Translations under genes and position numbers: made by a program
Notes under the pieces: generated by a model
Seen by the model: only the letters and a program-made list of their open reading frames with translations
Told to the model about the DNA's origin: nothing
The model's database searches: none
Source of the DNA: Aquamicrobium sp.
Lineage (GTDB): Bacteria > Pseudomonadota > Alphaproteobacteria > Rhizobiales > Rhizobiaceae
Assembly (NCBI RefSeq): GCF_023954335.1
Contig: NZ_JAMLIE010000001.1
Location: 682,001-746,000, forward strand
Reading direction: 5' to 3'
DNA length: 64,000 bases
Shown: positions 36,135 to 43,622 of the stretch, in pieces
Numbering within the stretch: the stretch's first letter is position 1
Layout: each line of letters begins with the position of its first letter

Positions 36135-36998
36135 ATGCTCGCTGCGACCAGGATCGTCATCACCCTGCTGAAACTCAGGATCGGCGTCGCCATCGCAGCG
36201 AGCGCCCTGGCCGGGCTCGCCGCCGCGAGTGGCGGCCCGGCGACGGCGGGACAAATCGCTGCCCTGACGCTTGCCGTCCTCGGCGCCTCCGGCGCCGCGG
36301 GCGCCTTCAACCACTATTACGAGCGCGACAGCGACAAGCTGATGGCGCGCACGGCCGGCCGCCCCTTCGCCAGCGGCCAGCTCAAGGCCGGCCCGATCTG
36401 GCCGGCGACCTTCGGCGCGCTCCTCTTCGCCTCCATCGTGCTCGCCTGGGCCGCCGGCGGCACGATGAGCGCGCTCTACGTCTTCCTCGGCGCCATCACC
36501 TACAGCCTCGTCTATACGGTGTGGCTGAAACGCCGGACCTCGTGGAACATCGTCGTCGGCGGGCTCGCCGGCTCGTTCGCCGTGCTCGCCGGCGCGGCGG
36601 CGATCGACCCCGAGCCGCAATGGGTGCCGTCGATCCTCGCCGCCGTCCTCTTCCTGTGGACGCCGCCGCATTTCTGGAGCCTCGCCGCCGCCAAGGCCGA
36701 CGACTATGCGGCCGCCGGCGTGCCGATGCTGCCCGTCATCGCGCCCGAGCGTGAGTGGACCTTGGCGATCCTGTCCTACACCGCCACGCTCGCGGGCCTG
36801 TCGCTGGTGCCGTTGTTCTTCGGCATGGGCTGGATCTACGGCCTGTTCGCCGCGGCCGGCGGCGGCTGGTTCCTGTGGAAGAGCTGGCGGCTCTATCTGG
36901 AGCCCTCGCGCAAGGCGGCGATGCAGAACTTCCTCGCCTCGCTGGTGCAGCTCCTCGCCCTGGTCGCCGGCGTCTTCCTGTCGGCGCTCGCCGGCTAG
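36135..36998 (+). CDS. Protoheme IX farnesyltransferase (heme O synthase)
   Basis: This 287-residue UbiA-superfamily prenyltransferase adds a farnesyl group to heme b. The first Asp-rich motif is NHYYERDSDKLMARTAGRP, and the second region includes KRRTSWNIVVGGLAGSF and WTPPHFWSLAAAKADDY. There are about eight to nine membrane helices. It lies 35 bp after subunit I and is presumably the dedicated CtaB/CyoE for this complex, implying an o- or a-type heme in the catalytic subunit. The housekeeping copy is expected elsewhere. Confidence 0.93.
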   Translation: MLAATRIVITLLKLRIGVAIAASALAGLAAASGGPATAGQIAALTLAVLGASGAAGAFNHYYERDSDKLMARTAGRPFASGQLKAGPIWPATFGALLFASIVLAWAAGGTMSALYVFLGAITYSLVYTVWLKRRTSWNIVVGGLAGSFAVLAGAAAIDPEPQWVPSILAAVLFLWTPPHFWSLAAAKADDYAAAGVPMLPVIAPEREWTLAILSYTATLAGLSLVPLFFGMGWIYGLFAAAGGGWFLWKSWRLYLEPSRKAAMQNFLASLVQLLALVAGVFLSALAG

Positions 36999-37007
36999 GG
37001 GCGCGAC

Positions 37008-37847
37008 ATGGCCACGAAAGCCCCCTTTCTCGGCCTCGCCGGTCTCTTCCTCGCCGGTCTTCTGTCCCTTGGGCCGACGCCGGCTCCCACCCAGAGCGGG
37101 CCGAGGATCGACGCGACCCGGGCGCTGGCGGTCAGCGAGGCGGCGATCGGCCGCGAGATCGGCGACCACCGCCTCCTGCGTGCCGACGGCACGACGCTGA
37201 TGCTGTCGGAGCTGAAGGGCCAGCCGTTCGTCGTCAGCCTGATCTATACGAGCTGCTCGACCGTCTGCCCGGTCAGCACCCAGACGCTGAAGAACGCGGT
37301 GGCGCAGGCGCGCAAGGCGCTGGGCGCGGACAGTTTCCGCATCTTGACCGTCGGCTTCGATGCCCGCAACGACACGCCGCGGCGCATGAGCGCCTTCGCG
37401 CGCGACAACGCCATCGACCGCGACCCGCTTTGGCAGGTCGTCTCCGGCTCTCCGGCCGCGCTCGAGGCGCTGATCGAGGATGTCGGCTTCTCCTATTCGG
37501 CGGCGGCCGGCGGCTTCGAGCACATCTCGCAGACCACCATCGTCGACGCGGACGGCCGCGTCTACCGACAGGTCTATGGCGACGAGTTCCCGCTCCAGGT
37601 GTTCATGGAACCGCTGAAGGAGCTCGTCTTCGGCATCTCGGTTTCCTCGTTCACGCCGGCGGCGCTGGCCGACCGCCTGCGCTTCATCTGCACCGTCTAC
37701 GACCCGAAGACCGGCCGCTACCGCACCGAATACGCCATTTACATCGGCATAACCGCAGGCGCGGTCTCCCTCCTCCTCATGGCGTGGGTGATCGTGCGCA
37801 TGTGGCGCGGCAACCGCCGCCATGCCCGCATCGAGGCCCGATCGTGA
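37008..37847 (+). CDS. SCO1/SenC family copper chaperone
   Basis: This 279-residue thioredoxin-fold protein has a signal-anchor at the N-terminus, the copper-binding C83-S-T-V-C87 motif, and the partner His172 (GFEHISQ). It also has an extra C-terminal membrane helix (AIYIGITAGAVSLLLMAWV) that ordinary Sco1 proteins lack. It delivers copper to the CuA site of subunit II. It is 9 bp after the heme O synthase gene, and its stop overlaps the GTG start of the next gene. Confidence 0.93.
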   Translation: MATKAPFLGLAGLFLAGLLSLGPTPAPTQSGPRIDATRALAVSEAAIGREIGDHRLLRADGTTLMLSELKGQPFVVSLIYTSCSTVCPVSTQTLKNAVAQARKALGADSFRILTVGFDARNDTPRRMSAFARDNAIDRDPLWQVVSGSPAALEALIEDVGFSYSAAAGGFEHISQTTIVDADGRVYRQVYGDEFPLQVFMEPLKELVFGISVSSFTPAALADRLRFICTVYDPKTGRYRTEYAIYIGITAGAVSLLLMAWVIVRMWRGNRRHARIEARS

Positions 37848-39457
37848 CTGCTGAGAAGACCGTGGAACCCCGCCGCGACTGGCCGGTGTTGCGTCATGCG
37901 AAGAGGGGCCTGCGCCGCGCCTTCGACCTTCTGGAGCGCGGCGGCGAGCGCCTGTTCACGCCGGCGCTCAACCCGATGGCCCAGCTCGGCACCATCACCT
38001 TCTTCCTGTTCTGGGTGGTGGCGGTCAGCGGCGTCTACCTGTTCATCTTCTTCGACACCGGCGTCGTCAACGCCTATTCCTCGGTCGAGTGGATCAGCGG
38101 GCCGCACTGGTATCATGCCGGCGTGATGCGCTCGATCCACCGCTACGCCTCCGACCTGATGGTCGTGTCGATGGTGCTGCATTTCCTGCGCGAGTTCTCG
38201 CTCGACCGCTATCGCGGCACGCGCTGGTTCTCGTGGTTCACCGGCGTGCCGCTGATCTGGCTTCTCTACGTCTCCGGCATCACCGGCTACTGGCTGGTCT
38301 GGGACGAGCTGGCGCAATATGTCGCCGTCGTCTCGGCGAAGCTCCTCGACGTGTTCCCGATCTTCGGCGAGCCGCTGGCGCGCAACTTCCTGACGCCGGA
38401 CCACCTTTCCGGCCGTTTCTTCTCGCTGCTCTCCTTCCTCCACCTCGCCGTGCCGCTGATCCTGCTGCTGGCGATGTGGATCCATATCCGGCGCATCTCG
38501 CGGCCGAAGACCAACCCGCCGCGCCTGCTTGCCGGGCTGATCCTCGCCGCGATCGTCGCCGTGTCGCTGTGGAAGCCGGCGCTGAGCCAGGGTCCGGCCG
38601 ACCTGACCAGGGTGCCGGACGAGGTCGGCCTCGACTGGTTCTATCTCCTGCTTTATCCGCTGGCCGAGGACTGGGGCGCGTGGAGCCTGTGGGCCCTGCT
38701 GGTCGGCGTCTCGACCATGCTGGCGGCGATGCCGTGGCTGCCGCCGTTCCGCCGCGCGCCCGCCGCCGTGGTCGACCTGCCCAACTGCAACGGTTGCAAC
38801 CGCTGTGTCGAGGATTGTCCCTACGAGGCGATCCGCCTGGTGCCGCGCACCGACGACGAGCCGTTCCCGCATCAGGCCGAGGTCGACGCCGACCTGTGCG
38901 TCTCCTGCGGCATCTGCATGGGCTCGTGCCCGTCCTCGACGCCGTTCCGCCGCCAGCAGGAGCTGAAGACCGGCATCGACCTGCCCGGCCAGCCCTTGAG
39001 CGAGGTGCGCGACAGCGTCGTCGCCGCCTCGGCCGAGCTTCACGGAACGCAGCGCGCGCTGGTGCTGGCCTGCGAGCATGGCGCGGGCGGCGGCGACATG
39101 GGCGGCGTCGTCACCTTCCCCTGCGTCGCCATGATCCCGCCGTCGCTGATCGACTTCATCATCAGCAAGAACCTCGCCGAGGGCGTCGTCGTCGCCGGAT
39201 GCAGCGAAAGCACCTGCTACAACCGGCTCGGCGTCGAATGGACCAAGGAGCGTTTCGCCGGGACGCGCGATCCTTACCTGCGCAAGCGCGTGCCGCGCGA
39301 GCGCATCGCGACGATCTGGGCCTCGCCCTTCGAGGCCGGCCGCTACGAGGCGGAGAAGTCGGCCTTCGCCGCCGCCCTCCTGCCGCTGCCGGCGAAGGGC
39401 GCGGCGAGGGACGTCGCCGACCCCGAGACGACCGGCGAGATGGAGGCGCAGCCATGA
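37844..39457 (+). CDS. Cytochrome b / two-[4Fe-4S] ferredoxin / MvhD-like fusion protein
   Basis: This 537-residue protein begins at a GTG that overlaps the SenC stop (GTGA). Residues 45-300 form a bc-type cytochrome b N-terminal domain with two His pairs, His99/His113 and His200/His214, each spaced H-x13-H, so it should bind two b hemes. Residues 315-325 (C-x2-C-x2-C-x3-C) and 352-362 are two [4Fe-4S] motifs. Residues 405-500 resemble the delta subunit of MV-reducing hydrogenase/heterodisulfide reductase systems (MvhD), with Cys410, Cys427, Cys453 and Cys458. It is likely a membrane electron-transfer module, perhaps linking quinol, or a flavin donor, with the complex. The partner is unknown. 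Confidence 0.88.
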   Translation: MTAEKTVEPRRDWPVLRHAKRGLRRAFDLLERGGERLFTPALNPMAQLGTITFFLFWVVAVSGVYLFIFFDTGVVNAYSSVEWISGPHWYHAGVMRSIHRYASDLMVVSMVLHFLREFSLDRYRGTRWFSWFTGVPLIWLLYVSGITGYWLVWDELAQYVAVVSAKLLDVFPIFGEPLARNFLTPDHLSGRFFSLLSFLHLAVPLILLLAMWIHIRRISRPKTNPPRLLAGLILAAIVAVSLWKPALSQGPADLTRVPDEVGLDWFYLLLYPLAEDWGAWSLWALLVGVSTMLAAMPWLPPFRRAPAAVVDLPNCNGCNRCVEDCPYEAIRLVPRTDDEPFPHQAEVDADLCVSCGICMGSCPSSTPFRRQQELKTGIDLPGQPLSEVRDSVVAASAELHGTQRALVLACEHGAGGGDMGGVVTFPCVAMIPPSLIDFIISKNLAEGVVVAGCSESTCYNRLGVEWTKERFAGTRDPYLRKRVPRERIATIWASPFEAGRYEAEKSAFAAALLPLPAKGAARDVADPETTGEMEAQP

Positions 39458-39954
39458 GCGACATGGTGTGGATGCCCGTGCGTTTTGCCGTGCTGGCGCT
39501 GGTCGTCGCCGCCGTCGCCGGCCTGTCGAACTGGCCGCGCCATCGCAGCGTGGCGGAGGGCACGGGCGTCGTCACCCTGTCCTTCAGCCACGGCGCCGAC
39601 CGCCGCGCCGCCTGCCGGCCGGCGACCGAGGAGGAGCTGGCGAAGATGCCGCCCAACATGCGCCGCACCGAGATCTGCCCGCGCGCCCGCCCGCCCATCG
39701 CCGTCGAGTTCGAGATCGACGGCCGGCAGGTGTTCGCCGCCGACATCCCGCCATCGGGCATCGCCAGCGACGGGCCGTCGCGCGTCCACCGCAACTTCGA
39801 ATTGCCGGCGGGAACCTACGAGCTCGTCGTGCGCATGCGCGACCGGCCGGGCGACGCGTTCGACTGGCAGGGGCGGAAGACCGTCGAGCTGAAGCCGGCG
39901 GACCATCGCGTCATCGACTTCCGCGTCGACGGCGGCGGCTTCGTCTTCCACTGA
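39454..39954 (+). CDS. Membrane-anchored hypothetical protein of the heme-copper operon, 166 aa
   Basis: An N-terminal helix (VRFAVLALVVAAVAGLSNW) anchors a periplasmic domain that looks beta-rich, with LPAGTYELVVRMRD and VIDFRVDGGGFVF near the end. There are two cysteines (AACRPATEEE, EICPRARPP). It overlaps the preceding fusion gene by 4 bp (ATGA), so it is expected to work with it. I recognise no family; an assembly factor or an extra subunit is possible. Confidence 0.75.
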   Translation: MSDMVWMPVRFAVLALVVAAVAGLSNWPRHRSVAEGTGVVTLSFSHGADRRAACRPATEEELAKMPPNMRRTEICPRARPPIAVEFEIDGRQVFAADIPPSGIASDGPSRVHRNFELPAGTYELVVRMRDRPGDAFDWQGRKTVELKPADHRVIDFRVDGGGFVFH

Positions 39955-39983
39955 GGCAAGAGGAAAACCGAAAGGAACGACCC

Positions 39984-40388
39984 ATGGCCCTGATTGAATG
40001 GAAAGCCCACTACAGCGTCGGTGTCGAGGCCGTCGACCACGAGCATCGCGAGATGATCGACCTGATCAACGAGGTGCACGAGAAGCTGATCGCCGAGGGC
40101 GAGGCGCCGGACGTCACCGCCTTCCTCGGCGAGATATTCCGCGCCATCTCGGCGCATTTCGCGCTCGAGGAGCGGTTCATGCGCGAGCACCGCTACGACC
40201 AGCTCGGCGAGCACAAGGCGGCGCATGAGGAACTGCTCGACGACATCCGCGACATCATGGACGGCTACGAGGCCGACCCTGAAGGCGCGCGGGCGCAGCT
40301 TTCCAGCCGGCTCGATTCGTGGTTTACCGACCACTTCAAGACGCACGACGCGCGCCTGCACCATCGCCTCGGAACGCACGATCATTGA
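39984..40388 (+). CDS. Bacteriohemerythrin
   Basis: This 134-residue four-helix protein has all hemerythrin iron ligand motifs: VDHEHREM (His19 region), HFALEERFM, HKAAHEELLDD and the C-terminal HFKTHDARL. The di-iron site would bind O2, and such proteins have also been linked to NO handling. A GGAACGA-type ribosome site precedes the ATG. It is the last gene of the heme-copper operon, 29 bp after the unknown protein. In this context it may buffer O2 or NO near the membrane enzyme. Confidence 0.92.
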   Translation: MALIEWKAHYSVGVEAVDHEHREMIDLINEVHEKLIAEGEAPDVTAFLGEIFRAISAHFALEERFMREHRYDQLGEHKAAHEELLDDIRDIMDGYEADPEGARAQLSSRLDSWFTDHFKTHDARLHHRLGTHDH

Positions 40389-40424
40389 CGGCGGGCGCGG
40401 GCCGCGACACGAGAGGACATTCGC

Positions 40425-40946
40425 GTGAGCGAGGAAGAAGTCATCCTGGTCGACGCCGATGACCGGCCGGTCGGCTCGGCCGGCAAGCTCGCCGCGCATC
40501 AGGAGAACCTGCGCCACCGCGCCATCTCGGTGCTGGTGTTCGACCGTGAAGGCCGCATGCTGCTCCAACGGCGGGCCGAGGCGAAGTATCATTCGCCCGG
40601 CCTGTGGAGCAATGCCTGCTGCACCCATCCGCGCCACGGCGAGGAGCCGGCCGAGGCCGCCGGCCGCCGGCTGCGCGAGGAGATGGGCATCGCCCTGCCG
40701 CTCGCCTTCGCCGGCCGCTTCGCCTACGAGGCGCCGGTCGGCGAGGAGCTGTGGGAGAACGAGGTCGTCCACGTCTTCACCGGCATCCACGAGGGCGCGA
40801 TCCTGCCGGACCCGGACGAGGTCGGGGCGTTCGGCTGGCGCGAGGTCGAGGCCCTGCGCGCCGACATCGCCGCGCGCGGCGAGCTCTATACGCCGTGGTT
40901 CAGGCTCTACGCGGCCGCGCCGTGGTTCTCGCGACCTGCCTCCTGA
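40425..40946 (+). CDS. idi: Isopentenyl-diphosphate delta-isomerase, type I
   Basis: This 173-residue Nudix-fold isomerase has the catalytic-Cys motif WSNACCTHPRHGE and the catalytic Glu region GEELWENEVVHVF, with RRLREEMGI as the Nudix-like box. It interconverts IPP and DMAPP. It starts 36 bp after the hemerythrin gene and could be read with that operon or separately. Confidence 0.94.
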   Translation: MSEEEVILVDADDRPVGSAGKLAAHQENLRHRAISVLVFDREGRMLLQRRAEAKYHSPGLWSNACCTHPRHGEEPAEAAGRRLREEMGIALPLAFAGRFAYEAPVGEELWENEVVHVFTGIHEGAILPDPDEVGAFGWREVEALRADIAARGELYTPWFRLYAAAPWFSRPAS

Positions 40947-41044
40947 GCGCGCCCGAACGCGCTTGCATTTGCGGGTCCGACGTTTAAATCCGGCGCATGT
41001 CCAATCGCCGGGATTCTCCGGCCGCCCGGTTTCCGGAGAAATTC

Positions 41045-42037
41045 ATGCCCCAGTTCGACGTGCTGTGCATCGGCAACGCCATCGTGGACATCATCGCCCG
41101 GTGCGACGAGGCGTTCCTCGTCGACAATTCCATCGTCAAGGGCGCGATGAACCTGATCGACGCGGAGCGCGCGGAGCTGCTCTATGCGCGCATGGGGCCG
41201 GCGATCGAGGCCTCGGGCGGCAGCGCCGGCAACACGGCGGCCGGCATCGCCTCCTTCGGCGGCGCGGTCGCCTATATCGGCCGGGTGGCGGACGATCATC
41301 TCGGCCGCGTCTACGCCCACGACATCGGGGCGCAAGGGGTGGCCTTCGATTCGCGGCCGCTCGAAGGCGGCCCGCCCACCGCGCGCTCGATGATCTTCGT
41401 CACGCCCGACGGCGAGCGCTCGATGAACACCTATCTCGGCGCCTCGGTCGAGCTCGGGCCGGAGGATGTCGAGGAAGACAAGGTGCGCGCCTCGCGCATC
41501 ACCTATTTCGAGGGCTATCTCTGGGACCCGCCGCGCGCCAAGGAGGCGATCCGGCTCGCGGCGGCGCAGGCCCACGCCGCCGGCCGCGAGGTGGCGATGA
41601 CGCTCTCCGACCCGTTCTGCGTCGACCGCTATCGCGGCGAGTTCCTCGACCTCATGCGCTCGGGCACGGTCGACATCGTCTTCGCCAACGAGAGCGAGCT
41701 GAAGTCGCTCTACGAGACCGCTTCGTTCGAGGCCGGGCTGGAGGCGATCCGCGGCGACTGCAGGCTCGCCGCCGTCACCCGCTCGGAGAAGGGCTCGGTC
41801 GTGGTGCGGGGGGATGAGACGGTCGAGGTGATGGCGATCTCCGTCGACGCGGTCGTCGACACGACGGGGGCGGGCGATTTCTATGCCGCCGGCTTCCTCG
41901 CGGGCTACACCAAGGGGCGCGGCCTCGCCGAATGCGGCGCGCTCGGCTCGCTCGCCGCCGGGCTGGTCATCGCCCAGGTCGGCCCGCGCCCGCGCCAGAA
42001 CCTGCGCGAGGAGGCGCAGCAGGCCGGCCTCATGTGA
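41045..42037 (+). CDS. PfkB family carbohydrate/adenosine kinase
   Basis: This 330-residue ribokinase-fold protein starts MPQFDVLCIGNAIVDIIA, with GGAG 8 bases upstream. PfkB signature 1 includes GGSAGNTAAGIASFGG, and the catalytic signature is DTTGAGDFYAAGFLAG with the base Asp. Alphaproteobacterial proteins of this type are commonly annotated as adenosine kinase, and the pattern fits, but sugar specificity cannot be excluded. Confidence 0.9.
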   Translation: MPQFDVLCIGNAIVDIIARCDEAFLVDNSIVKGAMNLIDAERAELLYARMGPAIEASGGSAGNTAAGIASFGGAVAYIGRVADDHLGRVYAHDIGAQGVAFDSRPLEGGPPTARSMIFVTPDGERSMNTYLGASVELGPEDVEEDKVRASRITYFEGYLWDPPRAKEAIRLAAAQAHAAGREVAMTLSDPFCVDRYRGEFLDLMRSGTVDIVFANESELKSLYETASFEAGLEAIRGDCRLAAVTRSEKGSVVVRGDETVEVMAISVDAVVDTTGAGDFYAAGFLAGYTKGRGLAECGALGSLAAGLVIAQVGPRPRQNLREEAQQAGLM

Positions 42038-42040
42038 CGC

Positions 42041-42673
42041 TTACGGGATGTCCTCCGGCCGCCGGCCGGGCCGGCTGCGATAGGTCGGGATCGACCAGCC
42101 GTAGCGGATCGCCCCGGCGCGGATGGCGAAGGCGACCGCGAAGGCGGCGAGCGCCGCCGCTATCGTCGGCAGGCCGGCGATGGTGAGGAGCGAGAACGAC
42201 ACCGCCCCGGCCATCGCCGCGGTGACATAGACCTCCTGCCGCATCAGCACCGACGGCTCGCCGGCGATCAGGTCGCGCAATATGCCGCCCAGCGTCGCGG
42301 TCATCAGCCCCATGACGATGGCCACCGGCGCCGAGCCGGTGACGAGAAGGCCCTTCCACGCGCCGTAGACGCAATAGGCGGCGAGGCCGACCGCGTCGAG
42401 CCACAAGAGCAGGCGATAGCGCGATTCGATCAGGTGGGCGGTGAAGTAGACGAGAAGCGCGACCGCGGCGCAGACGGTGAGATAGTCGTGGTTGACGACC
42501 CAGAACACCGGCGCGCCGAGCACGAGGTCGCGCACCGTGCCGCCGCCGATGCCGGTGACGCCGGCGAGGAACAGGAAGCCGATGATGTCGAGCTCCTTGC
42601 GCGAGGCGGCGAGCGCCCCGGTCGCGGCGAACACCGCGACGCCCGCATAGTCGAGAAAGACGATCTGGTCCAT
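42041..42673 (-). CDS. TRIC-like (YicG/UPF0126) family membrane protein
   Basis: This 210-residue protein has seven hydrophobic helices arranged as two related halves, each with a Gly-rich motif: GVTGIGGGTVRDLVLG and GLMTATLGGILRDLIAG. These repeats define the bacterial trimeric intracellular cation channel family. Members conduct K+ or Na+; a glycine-export role has also been suggested for relatives. It is convergent with the PfkB gene, 3 bp apart. Confidence 0.92.
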   Translation of the reverse strand: MDQIVFLDYAGVAVFAATGALAASRKELDIIGFLFLAGVTGIGGGTVRDLVLGAPVFWVVNHDYLTVCAAVALLVYFTAHLIESRYRLLLWLDAVGLAAYCVYGAWKGLLVTGSAPVAIVMGLMTATLGGILRDLIAGEPSVLMRQEVYVTAAMAGAVSFSLLTIAGLPTIAAALAAFAVAFAIRAGAIRYGWSIPTYRSRPGRRPEDIP

Positions 42674-42695
42674 TCGCGGCCTCCCGGCGCCAGCA

Positions 42696-42740
42696 CTGGA
42701 GCAGCGGGCGTTCTGACGAACGCCGCTTCCGCTGCTCCAG
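42696..42740. repeat. Nested hairpin upstream of the TRIC-like gene
   Basis: CTGGAGCAGCGG pairs with CCGCTGCTCCAG (12 bp), enclosing a second stem GCGTTC-TGAC-GAACGC. It sits 23 bp upstream of the TRIC-like start and directly next to the family A repeat. It may belong to the same mobile or regulatory element. Confidence 0.75.
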
Positions 42741-42747
42741 CTTCTTT

Positions 42748-42798
42748 CAGCCGCATTTATGCGACGTCAGACGATTCCGTCTGACTGCAAAATGCTCT
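42748..42798 (-). repeat. Dispersed intergenic repeat, family A, copy 2
   Basis: On the minus strand this reads AGAGCATTTTGCAGTCAGAC..., ending CGCATAAATGCGGCTG, matching 28787-28835. It contains GTCAGACG-N4-CGTCTGAC, a perfect 8-bp stem that is decayed in copy 1, and the CGCAT-TT-ATGCG dyad. It lies between two minus-strand genes. Confidence 0.85.
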
Positions 42799-42838
42799 AT
42801 ACGACGGGGGAGGCCGGCGGAAGAGTCCGGTAAGAGCC

Positions 42839-43498
42839 TCAGGCGTCCTTGCCGGCCTGCGTGTCGGCCGGAGCCTCGGTCGCGGCCTGCTTCGGCCCGC
42901 CCCTGGCGACGCCGACCATGGCCGGGCGCAGCACCCGCTCGCCGATGGAATAGCCGGTCTGCACCACCTGCACCACGGTTCCCGACGGCACCGACGGGTC
43001 CGGCACCTCGAACATCGCCTGATGGAAATTGGGGTCGAACCGCTCGCCCTTCGGGTCGAGCTTCTTTACCCCGTGGCGCTCCAGCGAGGCGATCATCGCC
43101 CGGCCGGTCAATTCGACGCCCTCGACCAGCGCCTTGAAGCCGGCGTCGCCGCTCTCCTTCGCCTCGGCGGGAACCGCCTCCAGCGCCCGATCGAGATTGT
43201 CGGCGACCTGCAGCATGTCGCGGGCGAAGTTGGCGATCGAATAGGCCTTGGCGTCCTGCACGTCGCGCGCGGCGCGGCGGCGCAGATTCTCCATCTCGGC
43301 CGCGAGCCTCAGCGCGCGGTCCTTCAGCTCCTCGTTCTCCTTGACGAGCCGCACCACGGCCTCGTAGTCGGCCGCCTGCTCGTCCTGCGCTTCCTGGCCG
43401 GTGGTCTGAAACGCCTCGCCCTCGGCCGCGGTCTGCGCGTATTCGCTCTGTGCTGCCGTCTCTTCGGGCGCGCGGGTGTCTTTCGGCTGTTCGCTCAT
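42839..43498 (-). CDS. grpE: Nucleotide exchange factor GrpE
   Basis: This 219-residue DnaK cochaperone has an acidic N-terminal extension, a long coiled coil (LVKENEELKDRALRLAAEMENL), and the GrpE signature region FDPNFHQAMFEVPDPSVPSGTV in the beta domain. The start MSEQPKDTRAPEE was chosen since upstream codons show no ribosome site. It lies downstream of hrcA on the same strand, the usual heat-shock pairing. Confidence 0.95.
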   Translation of the reverse strand: MSEQPKDTRAPEETAAQSEYAQTAAEGEAFQTTGQEAQDEQAADYEAVVRLVKENEELKDRALRLAAEMENLRRRAARDVQDAKAYSIANFARDMLQVADNLDRALEAVPAEAKESGDAGFKALVEGVELTGRAMIASLERHGVKKLDPKGERFDPNFHQAMFEVPDPSVPSGTVVQVVQTGYSIGERVLRPAMVGVARGGPKQAATEAPADTQAGKDA

Positions 43499-43622
43499 CG
43501 CCTCGTCCGATCCCTTGCATGGATTCAAGAATTTGCGCCCGATATCGAGCTTCGGGTGGGGAAAATCAAGAGGCGGAGGGGAATCGGTTCCTATGCCGCA
43601 CCTCCCGTGCCGCATCGGCCGT

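Noticed and set aside
36755..37843. An upstream extension of the cytochrome b fusion frame
   Set aside because: It overlaps heme O synthase and SenC in a different frame and is low in complexity. The GTG at 37844 overlapping the SenC stop is the sensible start.
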